Source of the DNA: an uncultured Nocardioides sp.
Lineage (GTDB): Bacteria > Actinomycetota > Actinomycetes > Propionibacteriales > Nocardioidaceae
DNA length: 64,000 nucleotides
Direction of reading: 5' to 3'
NCBI RefSeq assembly: GCF_947488025.1
Contig: NZ_CANKYS010000001.1
Coordinates: 653,350 to 717,349, forward strand
In this document: in pieces, positions 35,116 to 47,050 of the stretch
Layout: each line of letters begins with the position of its first letter
How positions within the stretch are numbered: the first letter of the stretch is position 1
The notes under the pieces: model-generated
Databases searched by the model: none
The model's input: only the letters and a program-made list of their open reading frames with translations
What the model was told of the DNA's origin: nothing
Translations under genes and position numbers: made by a program

Positions 35116-36704
35116 CTGATGAATTCTCCCGCAACCGCCGCCAGGTCGAGCACCGGGCCCGGCAGCACGCCGAGGACGAGGGTGATCGCGGCCCCGACGG
35201 CGATGGTCGTGGCGGTGAGCACCGAGGGGTACGCCACGCTCGGACCGTCGCCCACGGGCGCGTCGAAGTACATGACCTTGATGACCCGGACGTAGAGGTA
35301 CGCCGCCACGATGCTCGCGAGCACCGCAGCCACCACGACCGGCCAGGCGCCCGCCGCGAGGGCCACGGAGAACACCGCGAGCTTGCCTACGAAGCCGGAG
35401 GTGAGCGGGATGCCCGCCATGGCCAGCAGGAAGAACGCGAAGACGGCCGCCACCACGGGCGACTCCTTGCCGAGGCCCGCCCACCGGTCGATGGCGGTGG
35501 TCTCGCCACCGCCGTCGCGCACGAGGCTGACGACCGCGAAGGCGCCGATCGTGGCGAAGCCGTAGGTGGCGAGGTAGAAGAGCACGGCCTGGACCGAGCT
35601 GATCTCACCGACGGCCAGCTGGTCGGCGGCCTGCAGACCGATCACGCCGGTGAGGATGAAGCCGGTGTGCGCGACCGAGGAGTAGGCAAGCAGGCGCTTG
35701 ATGTCGGTCTGCGTGATGGCCAGGGCGGCACCGACGAACATCGACAGCACGGCGATGATCCACAGCATCGGCTGCCACGACCAGCGGTCGGCGCCGAGCG
35801 CGACGTAGAACAGGCGCATGATCGCGCCGAACGCGGCGACCTTGGTGCCGGCCGCCATGAAGGCGGTCACCGGGGTCGGAGCGCCCTGGTAGACGTCGGG
35901 GGTCCATGCCTGGAACGGCACGGCGCCGACCTTGAAGAGCAGGCCGACCGACAGCAGTCCGGTGCCGATGAGCAACAGGGCCTGGTTGCCGACGTCGTTG
36001 CGCACCGCCTCATTGATCGAGGCGAAGTCGAGCGAGCCGGCGAAGCCGTAGAGCAGCGCCGCGCCGTAGAGGAAGAAGCCGGAGGAGAACGCACCGAGCA
36101 GGAAGTACTTGAGCGCGGCCTCCTGGCTCAGCAGGCGCCGCCGGCGAGCGAGGCCGCTCAGGAGGTAGAGCGGCAGGGAGAGGATCTCGAGGCCCACGAA
36201 CATCGTCAGCAGGTCGTTGGCCGCCGGGAACAGCATCATGCCGAAGACCGCGAACATCATGAGCGGGTAGACCTCGGTGTGCTCGCGGTTGGCCGCGATC
36301 GACGCGGTCTCCGCATCCGTGCCCGGCACGGCGGCGGCCTGGCCGGCGAACGCCGACACCCCGCCGTCGAGGTGGCGCTCGGCGAAGAGCAGCACGCCGG
36401 CGATGGCCAGCGCGAGGACCAGGCCCCAGATGAAGAGACTCGGCCCGTCCACCGCGATCGTGCCACCGACGGCCAGCACGCCGCGCGCGGCGCCGTCGTC
36501 GTACGTCTGGACGTCCTGGGCGACCAGCACGACCCCGACGAGCGCGAGCACGAGGCCGCCGAGGGCCAGCACCACCTGGGTGGTGTAGCGGACCGAACGC
36601 GGGAGGAACGCCTCGACGACGACGCCGAGGCAGGCGACACCGAAGACGACCAGCAGGGGCCAGAGCTCGAAGTACTCGATGCTGGGCTTCACGAACTCGG
36701 TCAC
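35112..36704 (-). CDS. nuoN: NADH-quinone oxidoreductase subunit N
   Basis: A 530-aa antiporter-like membrane subunit of complex I with about 14 helices. The conserved proton-channel segment around LSMFVGAALAITQTDIKRLLAYSS (quoted in part: QTDIKRLLAYSS) and the GxxKVGAVPFQAWTPDVYQG loop are present. It pumps protons with NuoL and NuoM. A 15-20 residue insertion after helix 3 (AFAGQAAAVPGTDAETAS) is polar and looks lineage-specific. It overlaps nuoM by 4 nt; last nuo gene of the operon. Confidence 0.95.
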   Translation of the reverse strand: MTEFVKPSIEYFELWPLLVVFGVACLGVVVEAFLPRSVRYTTQVVLALGGLVLALVGVVLVAQDVQTYDDGAARGVLAVGGTIAVDGPSLFIWGLVLALAIAGVLLFAERHLDGGVSAFAGQAAAVPGTDAETASIAANREHTEVYPLMMFAVFGMMLFPAANDLLTMFVGLEILSLPLYLLSGLARRRRLLSQEAALKYFLLGAFSSGFFLYGAALLYGFAGSLDFASINEAVRNDVGNQALLLIGTGLLSVGLLFKVGAVPFQAWTPDVYQGAPTPVTAFMAAGTKVAAFGAIMRLFYVALGADRWSWQPMLWIIAVLSMFVGAALAITQTDIKRLLAYSSVAHTGFILTGVIGLQAADQLAVGEISSVQAVLFYLATYGFATIGAFAVVSLVRDGGGETTAIDRWAGLGKESPVVAAVFAFFLLAMAGIPLTSGFVGKLAVFSVALAAGAWPVVVAAVLASIVAAYLYVRVIKVMYFDAPVGDGPSVAYPSVLTATTIAVGAAITLVLGVLPGPVLDLAAVAGEFIR

Positions 36705-38188
36705 TGGGGACCACCCTCCTGGCCGATGCCCACACTCGCGAGCGAGTCGTGGACGAACGGGTTGATGACGTCGAGCAGCGGCATCGGGTAGAAGCCGAAC
36801 AGCACGAGCGCGAGCAGCAGCGGGGCGAGGATGCCCACCTCACGGCGGTCGAGGTCGGCCACCGGAGCCATGCCGACCCGGTCGGGGCCGGTCATCGTCC
36901 GCTGGTACATCCAGAGCGCGTAGAACGCGGCCAGGACGATCGCGAGCACCGCGACCGAGCCGACCAGCCAGTGGTGGTCGAACGCGGCGATGATGACGAG
37001 CATCTCGGAGACGAACGGCGACAGGCCGGGGAGGCCGGCCGCGGCGAGGCCACCGACGAGGAAGAAGCCGGCGAGCACCGGGGCTGCCTTCTCGACCCCG
37101 CCCATCTCGCGGATGGAGGCGGTGCCGGTGCGGTGGATCAGGAATCCGGCCACCAGGAACATCAGCGCCGTCGCGATGCCGTGGTTGACCATGTAGAGGA
37201 TCGCACCGGTGCTGCCGTTGGAGCTGAAGACGAAGATGCCCAGCACGATGAAGCCGAAGTGCGAGAGCGACGTGAGACCGATCAGGCGCAGGATGTCGTC
37301 CTGGCCGATGGCGACCAGCGCGCCGTAGATGATCGAGACCAGCGCGAGCACGACCACGACCGGCGTCGCCCACTGGGAGGCGTCGGGCAGCAGTCCGAGG
37401 CAGAACCGCAGCATGCCGAAGGTGCCGATCTTGTCGAGGATGCAGACCAGCAGCACCGAGGTGCCGGTGGTCGCCTTCTCCGTCGTGTCGGCCAGCCAGG
37501 TGTGCACCGGGAACATCGGCGCCTTGATCGCGAACGCGACGAAGAAGCCGACGAACAGCCAGCGCTGGGTCGTCTCGTCGATGTCGATGGCGGCCAGGTC
37601 GCTGATGAGGAAGCTCGGGCTGCCCGCGTCGGCGGAGACGACGTAGAGCCCGATCACCGAGGCGAGCATGATGAGCCCGCCGGCGAGCTGGTAGATGAGG
37701 AACTTGGTCGCCGCACGCCCCCGGCCGGCCCGACCGAAGCCGCCGATGAGGAAGTAGGCCGGGATCAGCGTGGCCTCGAAGACGACGTAGAAGAGCAGCA
37801 CGTCGGTGGCGGTGAAGACGGCCAGCGACATGGCCTCGAGGGCCAGGGTCCAGGCGAAGAAGGACTTCGCGCCGTTGTTGCCCGGGGCGTCGGACTCGTG
37901 CCAGCCGGCGAGCAGCACGATCGGCACGAGGACGACCGTGAGCAGGACCATGAGCAGGCCGAGGCCGTCGACGCCGAGCGCGTAGTGGACCCCGAGGGAC
38001 TCGATCCACGTGCGGGTCTCGGTGAGCTGCATGCCGCCGCCCACCGTGTACTGCGTCGCGGCCACGATTCCGGCCACGAGGGTCGCGGCAGCGAAGCCGA
38101 GGCCGACCAGTCGGGCGAGCGCGGCCGGCACGAAGGCCGTGACGAGCGCGCCGACGAGCGGCAGCAGGATCAGGACAGTCAGGATCAT
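36701..38188 (-). CDS. nuoM: NADH-quinone oxidoreductase subunit M
   Basis: A 495-aa antiporter-like subunit. Typical marks are [19 protein letters not shown] with the conserved Glu, the helix-break region [19 protein letters not shown] and [19 protein letters not shown]. It forms one of the three proton channels in the membrane arm of complex I. ATG at 38188 overlaps the nuoL stop by 4 nt. Confidence 0.95.
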   Translation of the reverse strand: MILTVLILLPLVGALVTAFVPAALARLVGLGFAAATLVAGIVAATQYTVGGGMQLTETRTWIESLGVHYALGVDGLGLLMVLLTVVLVPIVLLAGWHESDAPGNNGAKSFFAWTLALEAMSLAVFTATDVLLFYVVFEATLIPAYFLIGGFGRAGRGRAATKFLIYQLAGGLIMLASVIGLYVVSADAGSPSFLISDLAAIDIDETTQRWLFVGFFVAFAIKAPMFPVHTWLADTTEKATTGTSVLLVCILDKIGTFGMLRFCLGLLPDASQWATPVVVVLALVSIIYGALVAIGQDDILRLIGLTSLSHFGFIVLGIFVFSSNGSTGAILYMVNHGIATALMFLVAGFLIHRTGTASIREMGGVEKAAPVLAGFFLVGGLAAAGLPGLSPFVSEMLVIIAAFDHHWLVGSVAVLAIVLAAFYALWMYQRTMTGPDRVGMAPVADLDRREVGILAPLLLALVLFGFYPMPLLDVINPFVHDSLASVGIGQEGGPQ

Positions 38189-40179
38189 CCGAGGTTCACC
38201 GCCAGCAGAGCGAGGACGACCAGCAGGGCGCCACCGAGGAGGGACAGGGCGTAGGAGCGGACGAAGCCGTTCTGGACTCGACGCATCGTGGTGGACAGGC
38301 CGCCGACGGCGGAGGAACCGCCCTCGACGACGCCGTCGACCCCGACGCGGTCGAAGGTGGTCAGGCCACCGACCAGCCCGGCTCCGGGTCGTACGACGAC
38401 CGCGTCGTTGATCGCGTCGCCGTAGAGGTCGGCACGAGCGGCGCGGGTCGCGAACGACACGTCCTGCGGGGCCTCGCGCGGGATCTCGCGCTTGCCCACC
38501 AGGAACCAGGCGGCGGCCACGCCGAGGGCGACGACGGCGGTGATGATCAGCGTGATCACGATGGCCGGCAGCGGCGGCTCGTGGTGCTCGGCGACACCGG
38601 TCACCGGCTCGAGCCAGGTGACGATCCAGTCACCGAGGAGCAGGGCGCCGCCGAGGACCGACAGCGCGGCCAGCACGATCAGCGGGACGGTCATCACCTT
38701 GGGCGACTCATGCGGGTGCACGTCGGCCTCCCAGCGCTTCTCGCCGAAGAACGTCATCAGCATCAGGCGGGTCATGTAGAAGCCGGTGATCCCGGCGCCG
38801 AGGAGGGCCAGCAGGCCGATCACGAGGTTGTCGGCCAGGGCCGACTCGATGATCTTGTCCTTGGACCAGAAGCCGGAGAAGCCCGGGAATCCGATGATCG
38901 CGAGGTAGCCCATCGCAAACGTCAGGAAGGTGACCGGCATCGCCTTGTTGAGCGCGCCGTAGTGGCGCATGTCCACGTCGTCGTTCATCCCGTGCATCAC
39001 CGAGCCCGCACCGAGGAACATGTTGGCCTTGAAGAAGCCGTGCGTGAGCAGGTGGAAGATCGCGAACGGGTAGCCGACGGGGCCGAGGCCGGCGGCCAGC
39101 ATCATGTAGCCGATCTGGCTCATCGTCGAGCCGGCCAGCGCCTTCTTGATGTCGTCCTTGGCGCAGCCGAGGATCGCGCCCCACAGCAGCGTGACGGTGG
39201 CGACGATGACGACCGCGGTCTGCGCGACGGGGGTGAGCTCGTAGATGAAGTTCGAGCGGACCACGAGGTAGACGCCGGCGGTGACCATGGTCGCCGCGTG
39301 GATGAGGGCCGAGACCGGGGTCGGGCCCTCCATCGCGTCGAGCAGCCATGCCTGCAGCGGCACCTGGGCGGACTTGCCGCACGCGCCGAGCAGGAGCAGC
39401 AGGCCGAGGGCGTTGAGCGTGCCCTGGCTCGCCTCGCCGGCGAGCTCGCTGACCGCGCCGAAGTCGGTGGTGCCGAAGGTGGCGAACATCAGCGCGATCG
39501 CCAGCGACAGGCCGATGTCACCCACACGGTTGATGACGAACGCCTTCTTGGCCGCGGCCGCGGCCGACGGCTTGTGCTGCCAGAAGCCGATGAGCAGGTA
39601 CGACGCCAGGCCGACGCCCTCCCAGCCCAGGAAGAGGCCCACGAAGTTCGCCGAGAGGATCAGCGTGAGCATCGCCGCGACGAACAGGTTGAGGTAGCCG
39701 AAGAAGCGGCGACGGCGCGGGTCGTGCTCCATGTAGCCGATGGCGTAGACGTGGATCAGCGACCCGACGCCGGTGATGAGGAGCAGGAACAGCGCGGCGA
39801 GCTGGTCGTAGAGCAGGTCCATGCCGACCGTCAGCGAGCCGGTCTCGAACCAGGTCCAGAGCTGCTGGCCGACCTGGCGCGACTCGGCGTCGCGGCCGAG
39901 GAGCGCGACGAACAGCACGAGGCTGAGCACGAAGGACAGCGCCGCCATCGCGGTGCCGACGAGGTGGCCGTGCTTGTCGGCGGCCGCCTTGAGCGAGGCC
40001 GGCAGGAACGGCGCGACGCCGAGCAGCAGGACCGCACCGAGCACCGGGAGGGCGATGACCAGCCACAGCAGGTCGAAGACGCCGCCGGCTCCCATGTCGG
40101 GCGCGACCACGGGCGTGTGCGCACCCTCCTCGGCCATCGGCAGGCCGGCCGCGAGGACTGAGTGGGACAACAGGTTCAC
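38185..40179 (-). CDS. nuoL: NADH-quinone oxidoreductase subunit L
   Basis: A 664-aa distal antiporter subunit with the long lateral helix in its C-terminal part. [17 protein letters not shown] (Glu of the TM5 site), [23 protein letters not shown] (given in two parts: [22 protein letters not shown]) and [20 protein letters not shown] identify it. GTG start at 40179, ten nt after the nuoK stop; this is one of the few nuo junctions without overlap. Confidence 0.95.
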   Translation of the reverse strand: MNLLSHSVLAAGLPMAEEGAHTPVVAPDMGAGGVFDLLWLVIALPVLGAVLLLGVAPFLPASLKAAADKHGHLVGTAMAALSFVLSLVLFVALLGRDAESRQVGQQLWTWFETGSLTVGMDLLYDQLAALFLLLITGVGSLIHVYAIGYMEHDPRRRRFFGYLNLFVAAMLTLILSANFVGLFLGWEGVGLASYLLIGFWQHKPSAAAAAKKAFVINRVGDIGLSLAIALMFATFGTTDFGAVSELAGEASQGTLNALGLLLLLGACGKSAQVPLQAWLLDAMEGPTPVSALIHAATMVTAGVYLVVRSNFIYELTPVAQTAVVIVATVTLLWGAILGCAKDDIKKALAGSTMSQIGYMMLAAGLGPVGYPFAIFHLLTHGFFKANMFLGAGSVMHGMNDDVDMRHYGALNKAMPVTFLTFAMGYLAIIGFPGFSGFWSKDKIIESALADNLVIGLLALLGAGITGFYMTRLMLMTFFGEKRWEADVHPHESPKVMTVPLIVLAALSVLGGALLLGDWIVTWLEPVTGVAEHHEPPLPAIVITLIITAVVALGVAAAWFLVGKREIPREAPQDVSFATRAARADLYGDAINDAVVVRPGAGLVGGLTTFDRVGVDGVVEGGSSAVGGLSTTMRRVQNGFVRSYALSLLGGALLVVLALLAVNLG

Positions 40180-40189
40180 GAGCGCTCCC

Positions 40190-40483
40190 TCAGTACTTCA
40201 GCAGGCTGGCGTCGTCGACCGAGGCCGAGCGTCGGGTGCGGAAGATGGTCATGATGATCGCGAGCCCGATCACGACCTCGGCAGCCGCCACGACCATCAC
40301 GAAGAACGCGGTGATCTGGCCGTCGAGGTTGCCGTGCTGGCGGGCGAAGGCCACGAACGCCAGGTTGCAGGCGTTGAGCATCAGCTCGACGCACATGAAC
40401 ACCACGATGGCGTTGCGGCGCGTGAGGACACCCACGCAGCCGATCGTGAAGAGGATCGCCGAGAGCACGATGTACTCGGTCAC
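40190..40483 (-). CDS. nuoK: NADH-quinone oxidoreductase subunit K
   Basis: A 97-aa, three-helix membrane subunit. The Glu residues of helices 2 and 3 that form part of the proton path are in [15 protein letters not shown] and [14 protein letters not shown] at 40483 overlaps the nuoJ stop by 4 nt. Confidence 0.95.
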   Translation of the reverse strand: MTEYIVLSAILFTIGCVGVLTRRNAIVVFMCVELMLNACNLAFVAFARQHGNLDGQITAFFVMVVAAAEVVIGLAIIMTIFRTRRSASVDDASLLKY

Positions 40484-41292
40484 TTGACGTCCTCCTCGGT
40501 GGTGGCGGGCGCGCCGGCCTTGCCCGAGGTCTCGGGCATCGCGGTGGGGTCGCCGATCTGACGGCGTACGTCGTCGATGTCGTCGGCGAGCGCGGGAGCC
40601 GAGCGGACCGTGCCGCGGGCGGCGAGCACCCGGGAGACCGACGACTCGGCGGCGGTGCCGTCGGGCAGCAGGGCCGGGGTGTCGACCGCGTTGTGGCGGG
40701 CGTAGACGCCCGGCGAGGGCAGCGGCCCGAGGTGCTTGCCGTGCTCGGCGTAGTCGCGCATGCGCTGCGCGGCCAGCTCTGCCTGGCCTGCCTTCGGCGT
40801 CAGGCGCTCGCGGTGGGCGAGCACCATCGCGCCGAGCGCTGCGGTGATCAGCAGGGCGCTGGTGGCCTCGAAGGCGAAGACGTAGCGGGAGAACAGGATG
40901 TTGGCGATGGCCGGCACGTTGCCGCCGGCGTTGGCCTCGTCGAGCCCGACCACCGCGCCGAGCGCGACCTGGCTGATGCCGAGCACCAGCACGGTGCCGA
41001 ACAGCAGGCCGAGGACGACCGCCATCACCCGCTGGCCGCGGATGGTCTCCACGACGGAGTCGGTCGCGTCGACGCCGATGAGCATCATCACGAACAGGAA
41101 CAGCATGAGGATCGCGCCGGTGTAGACGATGATCTGCACCGCGAAGAGGAAGGGCGCGTCGAGAACGGCGTAGAGGAACGCGAGGCTGATCATCACCACG
41201 GCGAGCAGCAGCGCGGCGTGCACGGCCTTCCGGACGAACAGGATGCCCAGCGCGGCGGCCACCATGATCGGGGCCAGGATCCAGAAGGTCAT
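40480..41292 (-). CDS. nuoJ: NADH-quinone oxidoreductase subunit J
   Basis: A 270-aa subunit with five helices in the first 170 residues ([20 protein letters not shown] is the conserved TM3). A cytoplasmic C-terminal extension of about 95 residues (from [12 protein letters not shown] to TTEEDVK) has no counterpart in E. coli NuoJ. ATG at 41292 overlaps nuoI by 4 nt; the open frame upstream of it is nuoI antisense-free shadow and not used. Confidence 0.93.
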   Translation of the reverse strand: MTFWILAPIMVAAALGILFVRKAVHAALLLAVVMISLAFLYAVLDAPFLFAVQIIVYTGAILMLFLFVMMLIGVDATDSVVETIRGQRVMAVVLGLLFGTVLVLGISQVALGAVVGLDEANAGGNVPAIANILFSRYVFAFEATSALLITAALGAMVLAHRERLTPKAGQAELAAQRMRDYAEHGKHLGPLPSPGVYARHNAVDTPALLPDGTAAESSVSRVLAARGTVRSAPALADDIDDVRRQIGDPTAMPETSGKAGAPATTEEDVK

Positions 41293-41846
41293 CGGGTGGC
41301 CCCCCGGTAGTAGTCGCCCTCGTCGTCGCCGAGCCGCATCGCGTGCGGCGGCTCCTCCATGCCCGGCAGGAGCGGCGCGAGGAGGTCGGACTTCTCGTAG
41401 ATCAGGTCGGCGCGGTTGTCGTCGGCGAGCTCGTACTCGTTGGTCATCGTCAGCGCGCGGGTCGGGCACGCCTCGATGCAGAGCCCGCACAGGATGCAGC
41501 GCAGGTAGTTGATCTGGTAGACGCGGCCGTAGCGCTCACCGGGGCTGAAGCGTCCCGAGCCGTCGGGCAGGTCGACGTTGGACGCGCCCTCGACGTAGAT
41601 CGCGTCGGCGGGGCATGCCCACGCGCACAGCTCGCACCCGATGCACTTCTCCAGGCCGTCGGGCCAGCGGTTGAGCTGGTGCCGGCCGTGGAAGCGCGGA
41701 GCGGTCGGCATCTTCTCGAACGGGTACTGCTCGGTGACGACCTTCTTGAACATGGTCCGGAAGGTGACGCCGAACCCGGCGATCGGGTCCCAGAGGCTCT
41801 CCTTGACGCCCTTGGACCCCTGCCCGGACTGAGGGGACTCACTCAT
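41289..41846 (-). CDS. nuoI: NADH-quinone oxidoreductase subunit I
   Basis: A 185-aa peripheral-arm subunit with two 4Fe-4S motifs, [12 protein letters not shown] and [12 protein letters not shown] (clusters N6a and N6b), carrying electrons toward NuoB. The N-terminal amphipathic stretch ([12 protein letters not shown]) anchors it to the membrane arm. ATG at 41846 overlaps nuoH by 8 nt. Confidence 0.96.
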   Translation of the reverse strand: MSESPQSGQGSKGVKESLWDPIAGFGVTFRTMFKKVVTEQYPFEKMPTAPRFHGRHQLNRWPDGLEKCIGCELCAWACPADAIYVEGASNVDLPDGSGRFSPGERYGRVYQINYLRCILCGLCIEACPTRALTMTNEYELADDNRADLIYEKSDLLAPLLPGMEEPPHAMRLGDDEGDYYRGATR

Positions 41847-43182
41847 GGTTCTCCTCCGCTGCAGCGGTGACGGTGGTGCGGCTCTGGGCGAACGTCAGCG
41901 GCGCGGCGCCTCCGCGCACGGCGCCGCCGGTGGGCATGGGCGGCACGGGGAAGCCGCCGGCGAACGCGTCGTGGGGCTCCTCGCCCGCCTCGACCGGGGA
42001 CTCGTCGTCCGACGTGTCGCCCTTGTCGCCGACGAACAGCAGCCCGACCGTGAGGACGAGCAGCACCGCGATGGCCGCGACGAGGTAGGTGCGGTTGATG
42101 TTGCCCTCGAGCGAGATGACGCGGATGGTCGCGACGGCCACGATCCAGGCCAGGGAGACCGGGATGAGGATCTTCCAGCCGAGCGCCATGAACTGGTCGT
42201 AGCGCATGCGGGGCAGCGAGCCGCGCAGCCAGACGAACATGAAGATGAAGATGAAGACCTTGCCGAAGAACCACAGCAGGGGCCAGTAGCCGCTGTTGGC
42301 GCCCTCCCACACGTTCTCGATGCCCCACGGCGCAGCCCAGCCGCCCAGGAACAGGGTGGTGGCGATGGCCGACACGGTGGCGAGGTTGATGTACTCGGCG
42401 AGGAAGAACAGCGCGAACTTCAGGCTGGAGTACTCGGTGTGGAAGCCGCCGACCAGCTCGCCCTCGGCCTCGGGGAGGTCGAAGGGGGCCCGGTTGGTCT
42501 CGCCGACCATCGAGATCACGTAGATGACGAACGACGGCAGCAGGATCAGCCCGAACCACAACCGGTCCTGGGCGGCGACGATCTCCGAGGTCGACATCGA
42601 CCCGGCGTAGAGGAAGACGGCGACGAGCGCGAGGCCCATCGCGACCTCGTAGGAGATCATCTGCGCGCTCGAGCGCAGGCCGCCCAGCAGGGAGTAGGTC
42701 GAGCCGGACGACCAGCCGCCGAGGACGATGCCGTAGATGCCGATCGAGGCGATGGCGAGCATGAAGAGCACCGCCACCGGCATGTCGGTCAGCTGCAGCG
42801 GCGTCTGGTGGCCGAAGAAGTTGACCTCGGGACCGAGCGGGATGACCGACCAGGTGACGAAGGCCGGCACGACGGCGATGACGGGCGCGAGCAGGAAGAC
42901 GACCTTGTCGGCCGCCTTGGGGATGATGTCCTCCTTCAGCGCGAGCTTCACGCCGTCGGCGAGCGACTGCAGGAGGCCGAAGGGGCCGTTCACGTTGGGC
43001 CCGACGCGGTGCTGCATCCGGGCCACCACGCGGCGCTCGAACCAGATGTTGAACAGCGTCAGCAGCACCAGGATCAGGAAGATGAAGACGGCCTTGAGGG
43101 CGATGACCCACCACGGGTCCTGGCCGAAGGCGGCCAGGCCCGGGTCGGGCAGGTCCGCCGCCAGCGGGGCGAGGTGCATCAC
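41839..43182 (-). CDS. nuoH: NADH-quinone oxidoreductase subunit H
   Basis: A 447-aa subunit that forms the quinone-binding chamber with NuoB and NuoD. Conserved segments are [34 protein letters not shown] and [18 protein letters not shown] with its Glu funnel. A C-terminal tail of about 70 residues after the last helix is Gly/Pro/Glu-rich and specific to this lineage. The start is GTG at 43182 (GTGA overlap with nuoG) or ATG at 43179. Confidence 0.95.
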   Translation of the reverse strand: MMHLAPLAADLPDPGLAAFGQDPWWVIALKAVFIFLILVLLTLFNIWFERRVVARMQHRVGPNVNGPFGLLQSLADGVKLALKEDIIPKAADKVVFLLAPVIAVVPAFVTWSVIPLGPEVNFFGHQTPLQLTDMPVAVLFMLAIASIGIYGIVLGGWSSGSTYSLLGGLRSSAQMISYEVAMGLALVAVFLYAGSMSTSEIVAAQDRLWFGLILLPSFVIYVISMVGETNRAPFDLPEAEGELVGGFHTEYSSLKFALFFLAEYINLATVSAIATTLFLGGWAAPWGIENVWEGANSGYWPLLWFFGKVFIFIFMFVWLRGSLPRMRYDQFMALGWKILIPVSLAWIVAVATIRVISLEGNINRTYLVAAIAVLLVLTVGLLFVGDKGDTSDDESPVEAGEEPHDAFAGGFPVPPMPTGGAVRGGAAPLTFAQSRTTVTAAAEENHE

Positions 43183-45683
43183 TGAGCTGCTCCCTTCAGG
43201 GTGACCGTGCTGCCGGGCGAGGCGAGCTCGGCGAGGACGCCGCGACCGGTCGACCGGGCCGGGACCCAGACGACGCCGTCGGGCATGTCGGCGACCACGA
43301 CGGGCAGCGTCATGCTGCCCCGGTCACCGGTGACGGTGACGAGCTGCTCGCCGCCGGGCTGCGCCTCGAGCATGCCGAGCACCGACTCGTACGACGCACG
43401 GCTCACGCGCGCGACCGGCCTGCGGGCGGTGGCGCGGAGGTGCTCCTCACCGTCCTGCATCGAGCCGAGGTCGACGAGCTGCTTCCAGGTGGCCAGCGCG
43501 AAGCCGGTGCCGGCCTTCCTGGGTGCCTTGGCCGGCTTGGGCGCCTTGCCGGCGTCGAGTGCCGGGCGGGCGCCGTCCCACGGGCCGAGGGACTGCATCT
43601 CGTCGCGCACCTCGGCGACCGTGCGGAAGCCGAGCGGGCGACCGTGGCCGATCGAGGCGAGCTCGTCGGCGATGCCGGACAGGACCCGCAGGTCGGGCAG
43701 CGACGCCGGGTTGGCGAACACGGCGTCGAAGGACCGCGCCCGCCCGTCCCACGTCACGAAGGTGCCGGCCTTGTCGGCGACCGGGGCCACCGGGAGGACG
43801 ACGTCGGCGACGCGCGTCACGTCGGTCTCGCGCAGCTCGAGGCTGACCACGAAGCCGGCCGCGTCGAGGGCGGCGCGGAACGCTGCCGGGTCGGCGGTGT
43901 CGTCGGGGTCGACGCCACCGACGACGAGGCCGCCGAGGTCGCCCTTGGCCAGCGCAGCGACGATCGCGTTGCCGTCCCGGCCGACCTTGGCGGGGAGGGA
44001 CTCCGTACCCCAGGCGGCACCCATGTCGACGCGCGCGGACGCCTCGGTGAGCGGACGCCCGCCGGGCAGCAGGTTGGGCAGGGCACCGGCCTCGACGGCG
44101 CCACGGTCGCCGGCGCGACGCGGCACCCACGCGATGCGGGCACCGGTGCCGGCGGCGAGGTCGGCTGCGGCGCTGAGCGCACCGTGGGTCTGGGCGAGGC
44201 GCTCCCCGACGAGGATGACGGCGTCCTTGGTGACGCCGTGCTCGGCGTCCTTGAGCGAGCCGATCACCTCGACCTCGGTGCCGGGCCCGGCCGGCACGAG
44301 GCGGCCGTCCATCTTGGTCAGGCCGCGCGAGGCGTAGGGCGCCACGGACACGACCTGGGTGCGGCCGCGCCTGGCGGCCTTGCGCAGGCGCAGGAAGAGC
44401 GTCGCCGCCTCGTCCTCGGGCTCGAGGCCCAGCAGCACCACGACGGGCGCGGCCTCGAGGTCGGCGTAGGTGACGTCACCGGCGAGCGCGACGTGGCTGG
44501 CGAGGAAGCTCGCCTCCTCCGCGCTGTGCGGGCGGGCCCGGAAGTCGATGTCGTTGGTCCCGAGCGAGACGCGGGCGAACTTGGCGTACGCGTAGGCGTC
44601 CTCGGCCGTCAGCCGGCCGCCGGTGAGCACGGCGGACGCCCCGGCGTCGCGGAGACCACGGGCCGCGACCGCGAACGCCTCGGTCCACGACGCGGGGCGC
44701 AGCTCGCCCCGGGTCCCGTCGGGCAGGACGTCGCGGACCTGCGGGTAGGTGATCCGGTCGGCGGCCTGTGCGTAGCGGAAGGCGAAGCGGTCCTTGTCGC
44801 TGATCCACTCCTCGTTGACCTCGGGGTCGTTGCCGGCGAGGCGCCGCATGACCTTGCCGCGACGGTGGTCGATGCGGATCGCGGCGCCGCAGGCGTCGTG
44901 CTCCGCGACGCCGGGCGTCGAGACGAGGTCGAACGGGCGGGAGCGGAAGCGGTAGTCGGCCGACGTCAGTGCGCCGACGGGGCAGATCTGGATGGTGTTG
45001 CCGGAGAAGTAGCTCTCGAAGGGCTCGCGCTCGTAGATCGCGACCTGCTGCAGCGCACCGCGCTCGGCGAGGGCGATGAAGGGGTCGCCGGCGACCTGCT
45101 CGGAGAAGCGGGTGCAGCGGGCGCACAGGACGCAGCGCTCGCGGTCGAGCAGGACCTGGGCGGAGATGTTGATCGGCTTGGGGAAGGTGCGCTTGATGCC
45201 ACCGGACTCGGAGAACCGGCTCTCGCCGCGACCGTTGCTCATCGCCTGGTTCTGCAGGGGGCACTCACCGCCCTTGTCGCAGACCGGGCAGTCGAGCGGG
45301 TGGTTGATCAGCAGGAACTCCATGATCCCCTGCTGGGCCTTGTCGGCCACCTCGCTGGTGGCCTGCGTGTTGACGACCATGCCCTCGGCCACCGGCAGGG
45401 TGCAGGAGGCCTGCGGCTTGGGGAAGCCGCGGCCGTTGCCGGCGTCGGGGATGTCGACGAGGCACTGGCGGCACGCGCCGACCGGGTCGAGCAGCGGGTG
45501 GTCGCAGAAGCGCGGGATCTGCACCCCGACCTGCTCGGCCGCGCGGATGACCAGGGTGTCCTTGGGGACGCTGACCTGGACGCCGTCGATGGTCAGGGTG
45601 ACCAAATTGTCGGCGGTGCCCTGAGGAGGCGCGCCAGCGCCGTCTCGAAGGGTCTTCTCCGGCGCCTTGTCGGTGGCGGTCAT
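43179..45683 (-). CDS. nuoG: NADH-quinone oxidoreductase subunit G
   Basis: An 834-aa subunit of the electron-input arm. The N-terminal ferredoxin-like 2Fe-2S domain ([15 protein letters not shown] and a later Cys) is followed by the HxxxCxxC...C segment [14 protein letters not shown] (cluster N5) and CVLCARC (N4). In the molybdopterin-like part only one Cys of the N7 set is visible ([12 protein letters not shown]), so N7 is probably absent. ATG at 45683 overlaps nuoF by 4 nt. Confidence 0.94.
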   Translation of the reverse strand: MTATDKAPEKTLRDGAGAPPQGTADNLVTLTIDGVQVSVPKDTLVIRAAEQVGVQIPRFCDHPLLDPVGACRQCLVDIPDAGNGRGFPKPQASCTLPVAEGMVVNTQATSEVADKAQQGIMEFLLINHPLDCPVCDKGGECPLQNQAMSNGRGESRFSESGGIKRTFPKPINISAQVLLDRERCVLCARCTRFSEQVAGDPFIALAERGALQQVAIYEREPFESYFSGNTIQICPVGALTSADYRFRSRPFDLVSTPGVAEHDACGAAIRIDHRRGKVMRRLAGNDPEVNEEWISDKDRFAFRYAQAADRITYPQVRDVLPDGTRGELRPASWTEAFAVAARGLRDAGASAVLTGGRLTAEDAYAYAKFARVSLGTNDIDFRARPHSAEEASFLASHVALAGDVTYADLEAAPVVVLLGLEPEDEAATLFLRLRKAARRGRTQVVSVAPYASRGLTKMDGRLVPAGPGTEVEVIGSLKDAEHGVTKDAVILVGERLAQTHGALSAAADLAAGTGARIAWVPRRAGDRGAVEAGALPNLLPGGRPLTEASARVDMGAAWGTESLPAKVGRDGNAIVAALAKGDLGGLVVGGVDPDDTADPAAFRAALDAAGFVVSLELRETDVTRVADVVLPVAPVADKAGTFVTWDGRARSFDAVFANPASLPDLRVLSGIADELASIGHGRPLGFRTVAEVRDEMQSLGPWDGARPALDAGKAPKPAKAPRKAGTGFALATWKQLVDLGSMQDGEEHLRATARRPVARVSRASYESVLGMLEAQPGGEQLVTVTGDRGSMTLPVVVADMPDGVVWVPARSTGRGVLAELASPGSTVTLKGAAQ

Positions 45684-46990
45684 GCAGTTGCTCCCACGGG
45701 TGCGAAGGCGGTCGAGGCGGCCGGGTCGAACGGGCAGCCGCCGTGCGTCAGGTGCGCGAGGTACTCGTCGCGGAAGTGCTGGATCGAGCTCGAGATCGGG
45801 CTCGTGGCACCGTCGCCGAGCGCGCAGAACGCGCGGCCCAGGATGTTGTCACACTGGTCGAGCAGCAGGTCGAGGTCGGACTCGTGGCCCTCGCCCTTCT
45901 CCAGGCGGGCCATCGTCTGGGTGAGCCACCAGGTGCCCTCGCGGCACGGGGTGCACTTGCCGCAGGACTCGTGCTTGTAGAACTCGGTCCACCGCAGGAC
46001 GGCACGGACCACGCAGGTGGTCTCGTCGAAGATCTGCAGCGCACGGGTGCCGAGCATCGACCCCGCCGCGCCGACCGCCTCGAAGTCGAGGGGCACGTCG
46101 AGGTGCTCGGGCGTCAGGAGCGGGGTGCTCGAGCCGCCGGGCGTCCAGAACTTGAGCTCGTGGCCCTCGCGGATCCCCCCGGCGAGGTCGATGAGCTGGC
46201 GCAGGGTGATGCCCAGCGGGGCTTCGTACTGGCCGGGGTTCTTGACGTGGCCCGAGAGGCTGAAGATCCCGTAGCCGTTGGACTTCTCGGTGCCCATGCC
46301 GGCGAACCAGGCGGCGCCGTGGGTGATGATGCTCGGCACCGAGGCGATCGACTCGACGTTGTTGATCACCGTCGGGCTGGCGTAGAGACCGGCGACGGCC
46401 GGGAACGGCGGGCGCAGGCGAGGCTGGCCGCGGCGACCCTCCAGGCCCTCGAGCAGCGCCGTCTCCTCGCCGCAGATGTAGGCGCCGGCGCCCGCGTGCA
46501 CGATCAGGTCGAGGTCGAAGCCCGAGCCGTGGATGTTCTTGCCGAGGTGGCCGGCCAGGTAGGCCTCCTGCACCGCGCGCTGAAGGCGGCGGATCACGTG
46601 GAGGACCTCGCCGCGCACGTAGATGAACGCCGTGTTGGCCCGGATCGCGTAGGAGCTGACGATGGCGCCCTCGACCAGCGTGTGCGGGCTGGCCATCATG
46701 AGCGGGATGTCCTTGCAGGTGCCCGGCTCGGACTCGTCGGCGTTGACGACGAGGTACTTCGGCTTCGGGTTGTCCTGCGGGATGAAGCCCCACTTCATGC
46801 CGGTGGGGAAGCCCGCGCCGCCACGGCCGCGGAGTCCGGACTCCTTGACGGCGTTGATCACGTCGTCCGGGGCCATCGCGAACGCCTTGTCGAGGGCGGC
46901 GTAGCCACCGCGCTCCTCGTAGGCCGCGAGGGTCCAGGCGCGCTCGCCGTCCCAGTTGTCGGTGAGGACCGGGGTCAATGTGTCAGCCAC
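45680..46990 (-). CDS. nuoF: NADH-quinone oxidoreductase subunit F
   Basis: A 436-aa NADH- and FMN-binding subunit. [16 protein letters not shown] is the FMN/NADH glycine-rich loop, [19 protein letters not shown] (given in part) continues the nucleotide site, and [12 protein letters not shown] plus a later Cys bind cluster N3. GTG start at 46990. It is separated from nuoE by 60 nt holding a dispersed repeat, the largest gap within the operon. Confidence 0.95.
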   Translation of the reverse strand: MADTLTPVLTDNWDGERAWTLAAYEERGGYAALDKAFAMAPDDVINAVKESGLRGRGGAGFPTGMKWGFIPQDNPKPKYLVVNADESEPGTCKDIPLMMASPHTLVEGAIVSSYAIRANTAFIYVRGEVLHVIRRLQRAVQEAYLAGHLGKNIHGSGFDLDLIVHAGAGAYICGEETALLEGLEGRRGQPRLRPPFPAVAGLYASPTVINNVESIASVPSIITHGAAWFAGMGTEKSNGYGIFSLSGHVKNPGQYEAPLGITLRQLIDLAGGIREGHELKFWTPGGSSTPLLTPEHLDVPLDFEAVGAAGSMLGTRALQIFDETTCVVRAVLRWTEFYKHESCGKCTPCREGTWWLTQTMARLEKGEGHESDLDLLLDQCDNILGRAFCALGDGATSPISSSIQHFRDEYLAHLTHGGCPFDPAASTAFAPVGATA

Positions 46991-47003
46991 GGAGTGCCCC
47001 TTC

Positions 47004-47048
47004 TCGGTTGTCGAGTGCCGCGAGCTTGCGAGTGGCGTATCGAGACAC
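47004..47048. repeat. Dispersed repeat between nuoE and nuoF
   Basis: The segment CGGTTGTCGAGTGCCGCG...GTATCGAGACA has TGTC/GACA-type ends and the internal 12-mer CGAGCTTGCGAG (47021-47032), which is also in the repeat at 1679-1731. It fills the only sizeable intergenic gap in the nuo operon. Confidence 0.55.
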
Positions 47049-47050
47049 GG

